This document shows, piece after piece, positions 44,918 through 53,402 of a DNA stretch of 64,000 nucleotides (position 1 is the stretch's first letter; each line of letters opens with the position of its first letter). The stretch spans positions 124,001 to 188,000 of the forward strand of contig CAJXOF010000002.1 in the NCBI GenBank assembly GCA_913057945.1, written 5' to 3'. The notes beneath the pieces are model-generated. The model worked only from the letters and a program-made list of their open reading frames with translations, ran no database searches and was not told where the DNA came from. Origin of the DNA: an uncultured Hyphomonadaceae bacterium (GTDB lineage Bacteria > Pseudomonadota > Alphaproteobacteria > Caulobacterales > Hyphomonadaceae). Made by a program: the position numbers and the translations under genes.

Positions 44918-45778
44918 ATGAAGACGGTTGTGATCACAGGCGCATCAACTGGTATTGGCGAAGCGACGGCGCTCTATCTCGCCAAGCATGGCTGGTGCGT
45001 ATATGCGGGCGTGCGCAAGCAGGCGGATGCCGACGCGCTCCATGCCGGTTCGGAAGGCGATATCCGACCGCTTATTCTGGACGTAACAAGGCAGGACCAG
45101 GTCGACGCGGCCGTGCGGGAAGTGTCCGCAGCGCTGAAGGGCGAGACGCTGACCGGCCTCGTCAACAATGCCGGCATCGCGAATATGGGTCCATTGGCGA
45201 TCCAGCCACTGGATGATTTCAAGGCTCACTTCGACGTCAACGTCTTTGGCCTGTTGCGCGCCTCTCAAGCCTTTGCGCCGTTATTGGGTATGGATACGGG
45301 CCGGACAGGCGAGCCCGGCCGGATCATCAACATTACCAGTGTCGGGGGGCGGATATCCTCGCCGTTTCTCGGGGCTTACACCGCCACCAAGCACGCCGTG
45401 GAGGCCTTGACGGATTCGCTGCGCCGGGAACTCGTCATTTTCGGGATTGATGCCATCGCCATCGGACCGGGCTCGGTCAAGACGCCGATCTGGGACAAGG
45501 CCGAAGAAGCGAATGCGGATGGCCCGTATGCTGACAGCGCCTGGTCCGGCGCCCTGAAAGAGTTTGAACAAATCATGTTGAAGGGTGGCCGCGAGGGCCT
45601 CCCGCCGGACGAGATTTCCAAGACGATCGAGATTGCGCTGGAAGACGCAACGCCTCGTGCCCGTTATGCGCCGGTGCCGAACAAGCTGACCAACTGGTAT
45701 GTTCCGACCCTCTTGCCCAAGCGCATGCTGGACGGTGTGTTCTGGAAACGCTTCGGCATGAAGAAGCGTGGCAAGTAA
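44918..45778 (+). CDS. Short-chain dehydrogenase/reductase
   Basis: A 286-residue NAD(P)-dependent oxidoreductase. Cofactor motif TGASTGIGEA, LVNNAGIAN, catalytic serine in NITSVGG and the YxxxK pair in YTATKHAVEAL. GPGSVKTPIWDKAEE follows. The ATG at 44918 lies behind GGAAGGA; the longer in-frame reading from 44831 has no site. Substrate unknown. A second SDR follows 76 bp later. Confidence 0.88.
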   Translation: MKTVVITGASTGIGEATALYLAKHGWCVYAGVRKQADADALHAGSEGDIRPLILDVTRQDQVDAAVREVSAALKGETLTGLVNNAGIANMGPLAIQPLDDFKAHFDVNVFGLLRASQAFAPLLGMDTGRTGEPGRIINITSVGGRISSPFLGAYTATKHAVEALTDSLRRELVIFGIDAIAIGPGSVKTPIWDKAEEANADGPYADSAWSGALKEFEQIMLKGGREGLPPDEISKTIEIALEDATPRARYAPVPNKLTNWYVPTLLPKRMLDGVFWKRFGMKKRGK

Positions 45779-45854
45779 ATTTTCGCGCGGGCATTGACGG
45801 ACCGCGGGGAAGGCGGGCGCATTCTCCTGAAAACAGAACGGGAGGAATACGTAC

Positions 45855-46727
45855 ATGGCCAATCTGGACGGCAAGGTCGCCATCATAACGGGCGGCGCCA
45901 GCGGCATTGGGCTTGCGGGCGTCGAGACATTCGTCGCGGCGGGCGCGAAAGTCGTGGCAGGAGACATCCAGGACGAAAAAGGCCAGGCGCTGCAGACGCG
46001 CTTTGGCGAGGACAAGGTCCTGTTCGTCCATTGCGATGTGACGGACATGTCCGATCTTGAAGGCATCATGAGCAAGGCAGTCGACCATTTCGGTCGCCTT
46101 GACATTCTCTGGAACAATGCGGGTCATGGTGGCACACCCGATACGGTGGAAGAGCTGGATCTCGACGCCTATGACCAGACCATGTCCCTGTTGCTGAAGC
46201 AGGTGTTCGCAGGCACCAAATTCGCAATTCCACACATGAAGGAACATGGCGGGTCCATTATCAACACGTCCTCCATCAGCGCGGTCTGCGCCGGCTATGC
46301 GCCGATCACTTATTCGGTTGCCAAGAAAGGCGTTGCGCATTTCTCCAAAGTGGCAGCCGCAGAACTCGCAAAGTACGGCATCCGCGTGAATTCGGTTCTT
46401 CCGGGTTTCATTGCCACCTCGATCTTTGGCGCGTCGCTTGGCCTGTCGCGCGAGCAGGCGGACCAGATGGCGGCGATGCTTGTTGACGCAGGCGGCAGCA
46501 TGCAGCCGGCCGGACGGGTCGGGAAAGGCGAAGACATTGCCGAAATGGCGGCGTTCCTCGCCTCCGATGCGGCGAGCTTCATCACGGGCGGGGAATTCCT
46601 CGTTGATGGCGGCATGACGGTCGGCCCGCGCCATTCCTGGGACGAGACCGCCGGTGGACCCTTGCTGGACGCGCTGGGCATTACACCGGAACAGGCTGAA
46701 CAGATGCGGGAACAGATGGCAGGCTAG
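45855..46727 (+). CDS. Short-chain dehydrogenase/reductase
   Basis: A 290-residue classical SDR. TGGASGIGLAGVE binds the cofactor, ILWNNAGHGG, catalytic SSISAVCAGYAPITYSVAKKGVAHF in parts (NTSSIS, YSVAK), and the ending SDAASFITGGEFLVDGGMTVG are all present. A longer C-terminal tail than usual follows (ITPEQAEQMREQM). GGGAGGA precedes the start by 10 nt. Substrate unknown. Confidence 0.88.
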   Translation: MANLDGKVAIITGGASGIGLAGVETFVAAGAKVVAGDIQDEKGQALQTRFGEDKVLFVHCDVTDMSDLEGIMSKAVDHFGRLDILWNNAGHGGTPDTVEELDLDAYDQTMSLLLKQVFAGTKFAIPHMKEHGGSIINTSSISAVCAGYAPITYSVAKKGVAHFSKVAAAELAKYGIRVNSVLPGFIATSIFGASLGLSREQADQMAAMLVDAGGSMQPAGRVGKGEDIAEMAAFLASDAASFITGGEFLVDGGMTVGPRHSWDETAGGPLLDALGITPEQAEQMREQMAG

Positions 46728-46737
46728 TGCGGTTGAT

Positions 46738-46767
46738 GAGGCGCTACGGGTTTTCCGTCAGCGCCTC
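46738..46767. terminator. Strong hairpin between convergent genes
   Basis: GAGGCGCTACGG (46738-46749) pairs with CCGT-C-AGCGCCTC (46755-46767), one bulged C, loop of five. No T-run on either side. It overlaps the last codons and stop of the 46744 gene. Likely stops transcripts of both genes or protects their ends. Confidence 0.45.
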
Positions 46768-47031
46768 AAGACCCGGGATTGCCTCCACTTTCTGGAGCAG
46801 GGCGGGCAGCGTTTTCGCGCGGGCGACCGGGCGGCCCCGCTCGTCCGCTATTACGAATCCGGTTTTTGACTTACTGAGAGGAAATCGGCGCCAATGGGCG
46901 CGGGTCCTGAAAATCCAGACCTGGTCAGGTTCGCGCCCCGATGCGGCCCAGCCGGTCCACATATGATCGGCTGGCAGTTCCCGCCAAAGGCGGTCAATTT
47001 CGTCAATTTCGGAAGGCGTAAAACAGCCCAT
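46744..47031 (-). CDS. Hypothetical protein
   Basis: A 95-residue soluble protein that I do not recognise. It is rich in Trp and Arg (MGCFTPSEIDEIDRLWRELP, WTGWAAS, VWIFRTRAHWRRFPL) with a beta-hairpin-like TGFVIADERGRPVARA and a helical end. It starts back to back with the EamA transporter: the two ATGs share the sequence CATG, so its promoter lies in the neighbour's coding region or vice versa. A GGGGCGAG leader supports the start. Confidence 0.55.
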   Translation of the reverse strand: MGCFTPSEIDEIDRLWRELPADHMWTGWAASGREPDQVWIFRTRAHWRRFPLSKSKTGFVIADERGRPVARAKTLPALLQKVEAIPGLEALTENP

Positions 47032-47977
47032 GGATTCTCGCCCCGATCAGTCTCAATCCCCAGACGTAGAGCCCGCCGGTGCGCCGCGCAACATCGAAGG
47101 CGCGCTTTGGATGCTCGCATCCGGCGTGACCTTCACGGTGTTCCTGACGCTTTCCAAAGTCCAGTCAGCGAGTTTCGATCCGGGTTTTCTGGCCTTCTGG
47201 CGCTCCGGCGTGGCGGTCATCGTCGTGATCCCGGTGATCCTCCAGCAAGGGCTTGGCGTGATGAAAATTCACCAGCCCGGCCTCATCTTGTTGCGGAGTC
47301 TGTTCGGGACGCTGGGCTTTGCGCTCGGCTTCTACGCCGTGTCGGATGCGGTTGGCCTGCCACTGTCTGAATTCAATGCGATCAGTTTTTCCCGCGCCAT
47401 GTTCGTTACCTTTCTCGCGGCAGTCATTCTGAAGGAACGGGTCGGCGTACATCGCTGGGGCGCCACAATTGCCGGATGTGTCGGGGTCCTGATCATGATG
47501 CAGCCCCAACTCGGCATCAGCCTGGGCATGGTCCTCGCCGTGTCGGCGGCCTTCTGCCTGGCGGGGGCGATCACGCTGGTGAAATCCCTGACGCGCCTGC
47601 ACAGGCCGGTGACCCTGCTGATCTGGGCCAATCTCCTGTCGTCGATCCTGTTATTGCCGCTCGCCATTCTGAAGTGGCCGGAAGTGGCGCCCTCTGTCAC
47701 CGACTGGTCCTGGATCGGACTGATGGGTGTGTGCGGTGTGACGGGACAATATTTCTATATTCGCGCGATGAGTATCGGAGACGCCTCCTTTCTCTCGCCT
47801 ATCGACTATATGCGGCTGCCCATGGCAGCGGTGATCGACTGGACCCTGTTTCAGGCGTTACCCGGCTTCTGGACCTGGGTAGGGACGGCGATCATTATTG
47901 GGGCGACCTTGTACATCACGATCCGGGAACAGCGCTTGCGGCGCGCGGCAGTGCGATCAGCTCGGGAAATTTCTTGA
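47030..47977 (+). CDS. DMT-superfamily transporter (EamA)
   Basis: A 315-residue inner-membrane protein with ten hydrophobic segments in two EamA repeats (about 28-160 and 170-300). EFNAISFSRAMFVTFLAAVILKERVG and YMRLPMAAVIDWTLF occupy the equivalent end-of-repeat positions with the usual 'P....L...EP'-like contexts degenerate. The substrate is unknown. GGAAGGCG precedes the ATG by about 10 nt. Confidence 0.88.
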   Translation: MDSRPDQSQSPDVEPAGAPRNIEGALWMLASGVTFTVFLTLSKVQSASFDPGFLAFWRSGVAVIVVIPVILQQGLGVMKIHQPGLILLRSLFGTLGFALGFYAVSDAVGLPLSEFNAISFSRAMFVTFLAAVILKERVGVHRWGATIAGCVGVLIMMQPQLGISLGMVLAVSAAFCLAGAITLVKSLTRLHRPVTLLIWANLLSSILLLPLAILKWPEVAPSVTDWSWIGLMGVCGVTGQYFYIRAMSIGDASFLSPIDYMRLPMAAVIDWTLFQALPGFWTWVGTAIIIGATLYITIREQRLRRAAVRSAREIS

Positions 47978-47986
47978 GGGCGAATA

Positions 47987-48517
47987 TCAGTCGGTCGCTG
48001 TCATATCGACCGCGCCCCGAAAGGTCGCGCCCGCCGCGATGAAGCTGAGCATAGCCATGAGGGCCGAGATCACGCCGTTCCAGCCCGCCATGGACAGGCC
48101 GAGAATGTAGAAAGGAGCGTCTGTACAGGATGGTACATGCATCGGCTTGGTGAAATCCTGGATGGCCATCGGGTCGATGGGGCCTTCACCCGAGCAGCCC
48201 GCTGGTGGGGGCAACAAACCCCATTCGACTCCGGAATGGTAGAAGGCCACCACGACGCCAACAACGAAGACGAGACCGATCATCATGTTCAACGCAACAA
48301 GAAAGCGACGCTTCGGAACCAGACGCCACAGGACGAGGCCCGTCAGGGTCATGGCGATCAGCGCCCAATAGACTTCCCGTTGTCGCAGGCAGAGCGGGCA
48401 GGGGGCAAGATGGCCAAAGGTCTCGAAAGCATGAGCCGCCGCCAGCATGAAGGCGGACATAGCAACCGCGATGGCTGGCCACTTCCAGTCTTTGAAGAGA
48501 GATCGCATGAAGTCCAT
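47987..48517 (-). CDS. dsbB: Disulfide bond formation protein B
   Basis: A 176-residue inner-membrane protein with four membrane segments that reoxidises DsbA with quinone. The first periplasmic loop has CPLC (APCPLCLRQREVYW), the second has the cysteines in PAGCSGEG and PSCTDAPF, and the GLSMAGWN segment is typical. A dsbA gene is not in the window. Start at 48517 or 48508. Confidence 0.92.
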   Translation of the reverse strand: MDFMRSLFKDWKWPAIAVAMSAFMLAAAHAFETFGHLAPCPLCLRQREVYWALIAMTLTGLVLWRLVPKRRFLVALNMMIGLVFVVGVVVAFYHSGVEWGLLPPPAGCSGEGPIDPMAIQDFTKPMHVPSCTDAPFYILGLSMAGWNGVISALMAMLSFIAAGATFRGAVDMTATD

Positions 48518-48583
48518 GTGTCAGCTAAAGCCGGGCAAGGTCATGACCACAATGCGGCGCAAGGTCACTTTGTCGTTAATACC

Positions 48584-49189
48584 TCAGCCAAACAGGCTCA
48601 CCGCGCCGAACATGACCGCGCCGACAAGGCCGCTGACCCAGGCCGTGCCGATGGTCAGGCCGGCAATGACCATGAGGCCATCTTTCTGCATCAGGCCGAA
48701 GGAGGCGATGGCGACGGCAAAGCCTGGCACAGTATTGGTCATGGGCAAGGGGACGAGGATCGACGCACAGAATACGCAGAGGAACAGGCCGATGACGCGC
48801 TCGGACCGCTTGCCCGTGATCATCGTCAGGCGCGGCCGCACGATCCGTTCGATCCAGCCAAGCCATTTGCGGCCACCGGATGCCATCTGGGTCAGGCCCT
48901 TGCGGTCAATGTGGCGAGTGGCGAGCTTTTCCGGCATCCAGGGCTGCTCGCGGCCCATCACCATCTGCGCGGCCAGCGCCATCATGGGCAGCGCCACGAC
49001 CTGAGGCACGCCATAAAGGAACGGAATGCAACAGGGCAGGGCCAGCAGGAACAGGCCGGCCCCGAACGCGCTTTCATCCAGCTGGTCGAAGATTTCCCGG
49101 AGCGAGAAGCCTTTTTCGGGCGCCCGTCCAGCGAGCGCCTCAATGGTCTGCAGCAGGGTTTTTTCGGTCGGAATCTCGGTGGAAGACAT
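48584..49189 (-). CDS. ExoD-family membrane protein
   Basis: A 201-residue inner-membrane protein. Family features: GFSLREIFDQLDESAFGAGLFLLALPCCIP, split around LPCCIPF, then HIDRKGLTQM and IERIVRPRL before the C-terminal membrane segments. ExoD affects exopolysaccharide in rhizobia by an unknown mechanism. It is single and lies 90 bp from tRNA-Leu, near but not in the polysaccharide locus that begins at 49.7 kb. Confidence 0.88.
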   Translation of the reverse strand: MSSTEIPTEKTLLQTIEALAGRAPEKGFSLREIFDQLDESAFGAGLFLLALPCCIPFLYGVPQVVALPMMALAAQMVMGREQPWMPEKLATRHIDRKGLTQMASGGRKWLGWIERIVRPRLTMITGKRSERVIGLFLCVFCASILVPLPMTNTVPGFAVAIASFGLMQKDGLMVIAGLTIGTAWVSGLVGAVMFGAVSLFG

Positions 49190-49278
49190 GTTCCAGCTGT
49201 TAGATGTCTTTGATCGCTTCGTCGAGTAGATTGACAGGTGACCCGGCTATGCGGCAGGAGAAGCGCTCCCTGCAAAGG

Positions 49279-49365
49279 GCCTCTGTGGCGGAATTGGTAG
49301 ACGCGACGGATTCAAAATCCGTTTCTGGTGACAGAGTGCCGGTTCGAGTCCGGCCAGAGGTACCA
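49279..49365 (+). tRNA. tRNA-Leu (anticodon CAA)
   Basis: An 87-nt class II tRNA. Acceptor GCCTCTG pairs with CAGAGGT (one G-T). Anticodon stem ACGGA/TCCGT, loop TTCAAAA with anticodon CAA reading TTG. A 15-nt variable arm, T arm GCCGG-TTCGAGT-CCGGC and an encoded CCA end are present. Confidence 0.96.
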
Positions 49366-49727
49366 TTGCAGACTCTCCGACCGCACGTCGCGGGGAGGCA
49401 AACTTTCAACGCGCAACAGATGCAACGGGACTGCCCGGCATGATGTGACCGACGCAAAGAATGTGCGGTTGAGTTTTTGGCCTGGATTTCGGGGGCGAGA
49501 GAAGGCGCTGGAAGGTGGCGGCGCCCTGCGCCCAACATCCCGTAACAGTTCGATTAACACTACAAACACCAGTTTTCCACGACACTTGGTCCAAGCCAGA
49601 CTTACATGACTGAACCTGATCCAGGGGACCACGTGATCCAGGGAATGACCTTTTTGCCAGTTGCATTGGAGCGTCGAGTGAACGCCACGACGTGTCGTGG
49701 CGCGCTGCTCTCCGTCGTGGGTAGCGC
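49366..49727. other. Upstream region of the yaiO-like operon
   Basis: About 362 bp without an established gene. It holds four copies of the heptamer CCACGAC (two on each strand) and two copies of GATCCAGGG at about 49618 and 49635. A 28-codon open frame (49645-49731) has an ATG and a hydrophobic C-terminal part, and ends over the YaiO start codon. I found no certain promoter. Confidence 0.5.
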
Positions 49728-49731
49728 ATGA
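49645..49731 (+). other. Short upstream open frame overlapping the YaiO start
   Basis: ATG at 49645 to TGA at 49729-49731, 28 codons, reading MTFLPVALERRVN then ATTCRGALLSVVGSA. Its stop overlaps the YaiO ATG as ATGA. It may be a leader peptide, or the true N-terminal signal sequence separated from YaiO by a one-base frame change. Ribosome-binding site weak (CAGGGA directly before the ATG). Confidence 0.35.
49684..49701. promoter_or_regulatory. Inverted repeat, possible operator of the yaiO-like operon
   Basis: GCCACGAC-GT-GTCGTGGC: perfect 8-bp arms and a 2-bp spacer, 26 bp before the YaiO start. Further half-sites are CCACGAC at 49577-49583 and GTCGTGG at 49714-49720. No known regulator is assigned. 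Confidence 0.5.
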
Positions 49732-50819
49732 TCGAACTGGCCTTGCTCGACCAGATGGTGCCCACTCTTCAGGCGCCGGAAGTACCTGACCAGCGCAGCC
49801 TGTATGAACAGGGCGTGGAGGCACGCCTTGCGGGCCGCTTCCCCGAGGCGCTTGAGCTGTTCGAGATCCAACTCGCCTCACAGCCTGAAGATGTCGATTC
49901 CCGGCTCAACGCCGCGCTGTGCCTGATCGCGCTTGATCGCCTGGACGACGCGGAACGCGAACTGGAGCGCGTCATCGACGAGGCTCCAGACTATGACGAC
50001 GCCTATACGGCGCTCGCGCAGGTTCGGACATTCAAGGGAGAGACCGAAGGCGCCCATGAAGTGATGGAGACGGCGGAGTCTCTGTCTCTGGATCACTCCG
50101 ACCATGCCACCTTGCGGCAACAGCTTTCCAGGCAGACGCCCGCTTCATTGAAGGCCAGCCTGATTATCACGCACAGCACCTTGACCCAAGACCTTCCTGA
50201 TTGGGTCAGTGTTTCCCCTGGGCTTACCTGGAAGATGTCCGACACGATCAGTGTTGACACGTCGATCCTGTATGCTGAGCGATTCAATAATTCGAATACC
50301 AATGTTCGCGTCGGGGGCGCAAAACGCACAGGCTTTGGTTATATCCGGATGGAAGTGGGGGGAGGGGCCAACACCACCTTCCTGCCTCGGAACACGCTGC
50401 TTCTCGGGGCGGGCACACGGACCCCCGCCAAAGGACTGGAGCTGTCCACAGACGTTCGGACATCGGAATATGCGAGCGGTCGAGTGACGTCAGTCGTGCC
50501 TCACGCCCTGTATACATTCATGAGCGGGTCGGTTGAAGCCGGGGCGTACTACATCAATGTCTGGGACGAGAATGACCAGCACCGGTCAGGCTATAGGTTG
50601 CGGTCGACGCTCCGTCCTGCCAGGCAATGGGCGCTTCATGGCGATTATGCCGATGCGCCGGAGAGTTCGGACGGGATCACCGTCGATGTCCAGTCCATTG
50701 CCGCTGGGCTCGAAGTGCGCATGAGTGAGGCGGGCGCTCTTCGCCTGACAGTGGCAAAGGAATTACGCACTGCCTATGATCGCACGGACGTTTCGCTCGC
50801 GCTCGTCAGGAGCTTCTGA
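49728..50819 (+). CDS. YaiO-family TPR/outer-membrane beta-barrel protein
   Basis: A 363-residue protein. The TPR part (about 25-125) includes LYEQGVEARLAGRFPEALELFEIQLASQP and LNAALCLIALDRLDDAERELERVIDEAPD. Alternating-residue beta strands (about 150-363) follow and end in a terminal phenylalanine (LALVRSF), as in outer-membrane barrels. YaiO in E. coli lies beside the glycosyltransferase gene yaiP. No signal peptide is visible after the ATG at 49728, and TAG in frame 6 bp upstream blocks extension; see the overlapping upstream frame. It is the first gene of a coupled set with HEAT, GT2 and a response regulator. Confidence 0.8.
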   Translation: MIELALLDQMVPTLQAPEVPDQRSLYEQGVEARLAGRFPEALELFEIQLASQPEDVDSRLNAALCLIALDRLDDAERELERVIDEAPDYDDAYTALAQVRTFKGETEGAHEVMETAESLSLDHSDHATLRQQLSRQTPASLKASLIITHSTLTQDLPDWVSVSPGLTWKMSDTISVDTSILYAERFNNSNTNVRVGGAKRTGFGYIRMEVGGGANTTFLPRNTLLLGAGTRTPAKGLELSTDVRTSEYASGRVTSVVPHALYTFMSGSVEAGAYYINVWDENDQHRSGYRLRSTLRPARQWALHGDYADAPESSDGITVDVQSIAAGLEVRMSEAGALRLTVAKELRTAYDRTDVSLALVRSF

Positions 50820-50821
50820 GC

Positions 50822-51880
50822 ATGAACTCCCTGATCCTGATCTGGCAAGTAGCGTGCGTGCTGGCAGGGGCGTCCCTTGTATGGATGCTGACTCTTATCG
50901 TCTCGCGTCTTATCCGGACGCGCAGGGAATCCATTTTTCAGAAACGACGCGACACGATCACAGAAGCTATGTCCAGAATCCTGTGGGACGAAACGGGCGC
51001 GACGGTAATCGATGACAAGCGTCTTTGGAAATCCCAGATGGTTCCAGAAGTGTTCCTGGGATTTGTTGCGCTGGTGCGGGGAGAAGAGCGTGACCGCCTT
51101 ATACACCGGTTGATCGCGAACGATGTCGACGACCAGTTTCGGAGACTTCTGCACCATCGCAGGAAATCGGTCCGGTTTGCCGCAGTCGAAGCGCTGGCAT
51201 ACTTTCCGGGCCTTTCCACGGCCAAATCTGTCGATGCCTTGATTGAAAACACGAAAGCCGCTGACATTCGCATCGCGGGCATGCGCACACTCGTCTCCAT
51301 CGGCTCATATCCTCTGGTGCCGGATGTCATGGCTGAACTCTCCCATCCGAATGCCAGCGCACGCCGTCTGCAATCAGTCTTGTCGGGGCTGGCGCTTCAT
51401 CGTCTGCAGGACCTGCTGGAATATCTTCAGCGATCCGGCATTACAGACACCGAACGTGCCTATTTGCTGGAATCATTAGGAGCAAGTGCAGACTATTCCG
51501 TTCTCGAAATATTGCAGACTGCCCTCCAGGACGAGGCCCCCACGATCCGTGCAGCCGCGCTGGAAGGGTTGGCTGATTTGGCGCATCCCGATGCAGCTCC
51601 GGCCATTGCGCTTTGTCTGCGCGACTCCGACTGGAATGTGCGTGCGGCTGCGATCAGGGCGCTTCGTGAAAGCGCTGGCTATACCTATGCCTCAGAGATT
51701 TCAGCCTTGCTGTCGGATCCGGTATGGTTGGTCCAGTTTGAATCCGCGCAGGCTCTCGCCGATATGGGCCCCCTCGGCCACAACTTGCTGGAATCCTCTG
51801 CGCGAGGCTTGGATGAAAGGGTGAGCAGGACGGCCTCCCTGGCCTTGGCCGAACTGGGATTTGCAGGAGACGGCCCATGA
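50822..51880 (+). CDS. HEAT-repeat inner-membrane protein
   Basis: A 352-residue protein with one N-terminal membrane segment (about 5-27) and a cytoplasmic array of helical HEAT repeats (about 90-345): KSVRFAAVEALAYFPG, ADIRIAGMRTLVSIG, PTIRAAALEGLADLAHPDA, WNVRAAAIRALRESAG and RVSRTASLALAELG mark the units. Probably a scaffold for the synthase. It starts 2 bp after YaiO and overlaps the GT2 gene by 4 bp. Confidence 0.82.
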   Translation: MNSLILIWQVACVLAGASLVWMLTLIVSRLIRTRRESIFQKRRDTITEAMSRILWDETGATVIDDKRLWKSQMVPEVFLGFVALVRGEERDRLIHRLIANDVDDQFRRLLHHRRKSVRFAAVEALAYFPGLSTAKSVDALIENTKAADIRIAGMRTLVSIGSYPLVPDVMAELSHPNASARRLQSVLSGLALHRLQDLLEYLQRSGITDTERAYLLESLGASADYSVLEILQTALQDEAPTIRAAALEGLADLAHPDAAPAIALCLRDSDWNVRAAAIRALRESAGYTYASEISALLSDPVWLVQFESAQALADMGPLGHNLLESSARGLDERVSRTASLALAELGFAGDGP

Positions 51881-53286
51881 TGGACGTCATTCTCAGCGTT
51901 TCAAAATTCGTCGGCATAATGGTTATTGTCACCGGCGTTGTGCAATATACGAACTATTTTATGCAACTTGTGCTCGCTGCCATCCAATTGGTGAGTTCAG
52001 GAAAGGCTGCACGCTCCGATGCCCTGTGGCGGAGGTACTCCGACACGGTGCCGCCGATCGCGATTCTTGTGCCGGCCTTCAATGAAGAGAAAACCATTGT
52101 TGAAAGCCTGTCCTCACTGATGGCGATGCAGTATCCGAACTATGAGGCCATCATCATCAATGACGGGTCATCGGATGGAACGCTGGATGTTCTGATCAAG
52201 GCATTCGGTCTGAAGAAAACATCTCGCCTTTATTCGCCCCTGGCCCCGCATGAGCCGATCAAGGCAATCTACCGCTCACCGCATCAGAAGCGTGTCATTG
52301 TGATCGACAAGGCCAATGGCGGCAAGTCGGATGCACTGAATGCGGGCATCAACGTCTCGCGTGCGCCGCTTTTCTGCTGCGTAGATGCTGATTCCGTTCT
52401 GGAACCGGATGCCCTGCTTCGCACGGTCAGGCCCTTCATGGAGGATCCGGAGCGAACCGTCGCTGTGGGCGGCACCGTCCGCATCGCAAATGGAAGCATC
52501 ATTCGGAATGGCCAGATCCTGAAGGTTCAATTGCCGAAGAAACTGCTGCCTCTGTTGCAGACGGTTGAATATTTGAGGGCCTTTCTCATGACCCGGCTCG
52601 CATGGAGCCAGTTGAACACAGTTCTCATCATATCAGGTGCGTTTGGTCTGTTTCGACGTGATGCCGTGCTCCAGGTCGGCGGATACAGTCTCGGCACGGT
52701 CGGCGAGGACATGGAATTGGTGGTCAAGTTGCACCGTGACCTGCGCGAACGAAAACAGGATTACCGGATCAAATTCATCCCGGAACCCGTCTGCTGGACT
52801 GAGGCACCTGAAACGCTCGAAGTCTTGCGTCACCAGCGAACCCGCTGGCAGCGCGGGACGCTCGAGACCTTCGAACGACATGGCAAGATGGCGTTCAATC
52901 CCCGGTATGGGCTGGTTGGCGTAATCGGATTCGGCAACATCCTGATCTCGGATGTGATTGGCCCTGTGGTCGACGCCATTGGGTATATATTGTTCCCGAT
53001 CCTGGCCATTACGGGAACACTTCCACTCGACTATTTCCTTGCCTATGTCGCTGTCACATCCGGCTTTGGACTTGCCATATCAGTTGGGTCTCTGGCGCTG
53101 GAAGAAGCCCAGCTCAGACGCGTTCCGAAGGCCTCTGATCTCGCGCTTCTGACGGGTATCTGCATCCTGGAAAATCTGGGTTACCGTCAGTTGAACAGCT
53201 TGTGGCGCATCCGGGGAGGGCTGCAATATCTTCAGAAGAGCCAGTCCTGGGGCGTCATGACCCGTAAGGGGTTCACATCATATTGA
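51877..53286 (+). CDS. Processive family-2 glycosyltransferase (polysaccharide synthase)
   Basis: A 469-residue membrane synthase with an N-terminal membrane segment (about 10-38) and at least three C-terminal ones (from about 345). The catalytic motifs of processive GT2 enzymes (PgaC, cellulose synthase type) are present: INDGSSDG (Asp96), CVDADS (Asp170, Asp172), TVGEDME (Glu278-Asp279) and HQRTRWQRG (QxxRW, 320-324). The sugar is not predictable. A PilZ domain is absent. Coupled to the HEAT gene by ATGA overlap. Confidence 0.92.
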   Translation: MMDVILSVSKFVGIMVIVTGVVQYTNYFMQLVLAAIQLVSSGKAARSDALWRRYSDTVPPIAILVPAFNEEKTIVESLSSLMAMQYPNYEAIIINDGSSDGTLDVLIKAFGLKKTSRLYSPLAPHEPIKAIYRSPHQKRVIVIDKANGGKSDALNAGINVSRAPLFCCVDADSVLEPDALLRTVRPFMEDPERTVAVGGTVRIANGSIIRNGQILKVQLPKKLLPLLQTVEYLRAFLMTRLAWSQLNTVLIISGAFGLFRRDAVLQVGGYSLGTVGEDMELVVKLHRDLRERKQDYRIKFIPEPVCWTEAPETLEVLRHQRTRWQRGTLETFERHGKMAFNPRYGLVGVIGFGNILISDVIGPVVDAIGYILFPILAITGTLPLDYFLAYVAVTSGFGLAISVGSLALEEAQLRRVPKASDLALLTGICILENLGYRQLNSLWRIRGGLQYLQKSQSWGVMTRKGFTSY

Positions 53287-53402
53287 TCGCGGATCATGTG
53301 CAAATAACCAGATAGATGAAATTCAATCTACTTTGTTTGCGAGATGTTGAGCTTAACTTGTCATGATGCGCTTTAACGATTCGGTTGCTTGCGGAAGGAT
53401 TC

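Noticed and set aside
49200..49278. TTGACA at about 49230 as promoter of tRNA-Leu
   Set aside because: No acceptable -10 element at 16-18 bp spacing.
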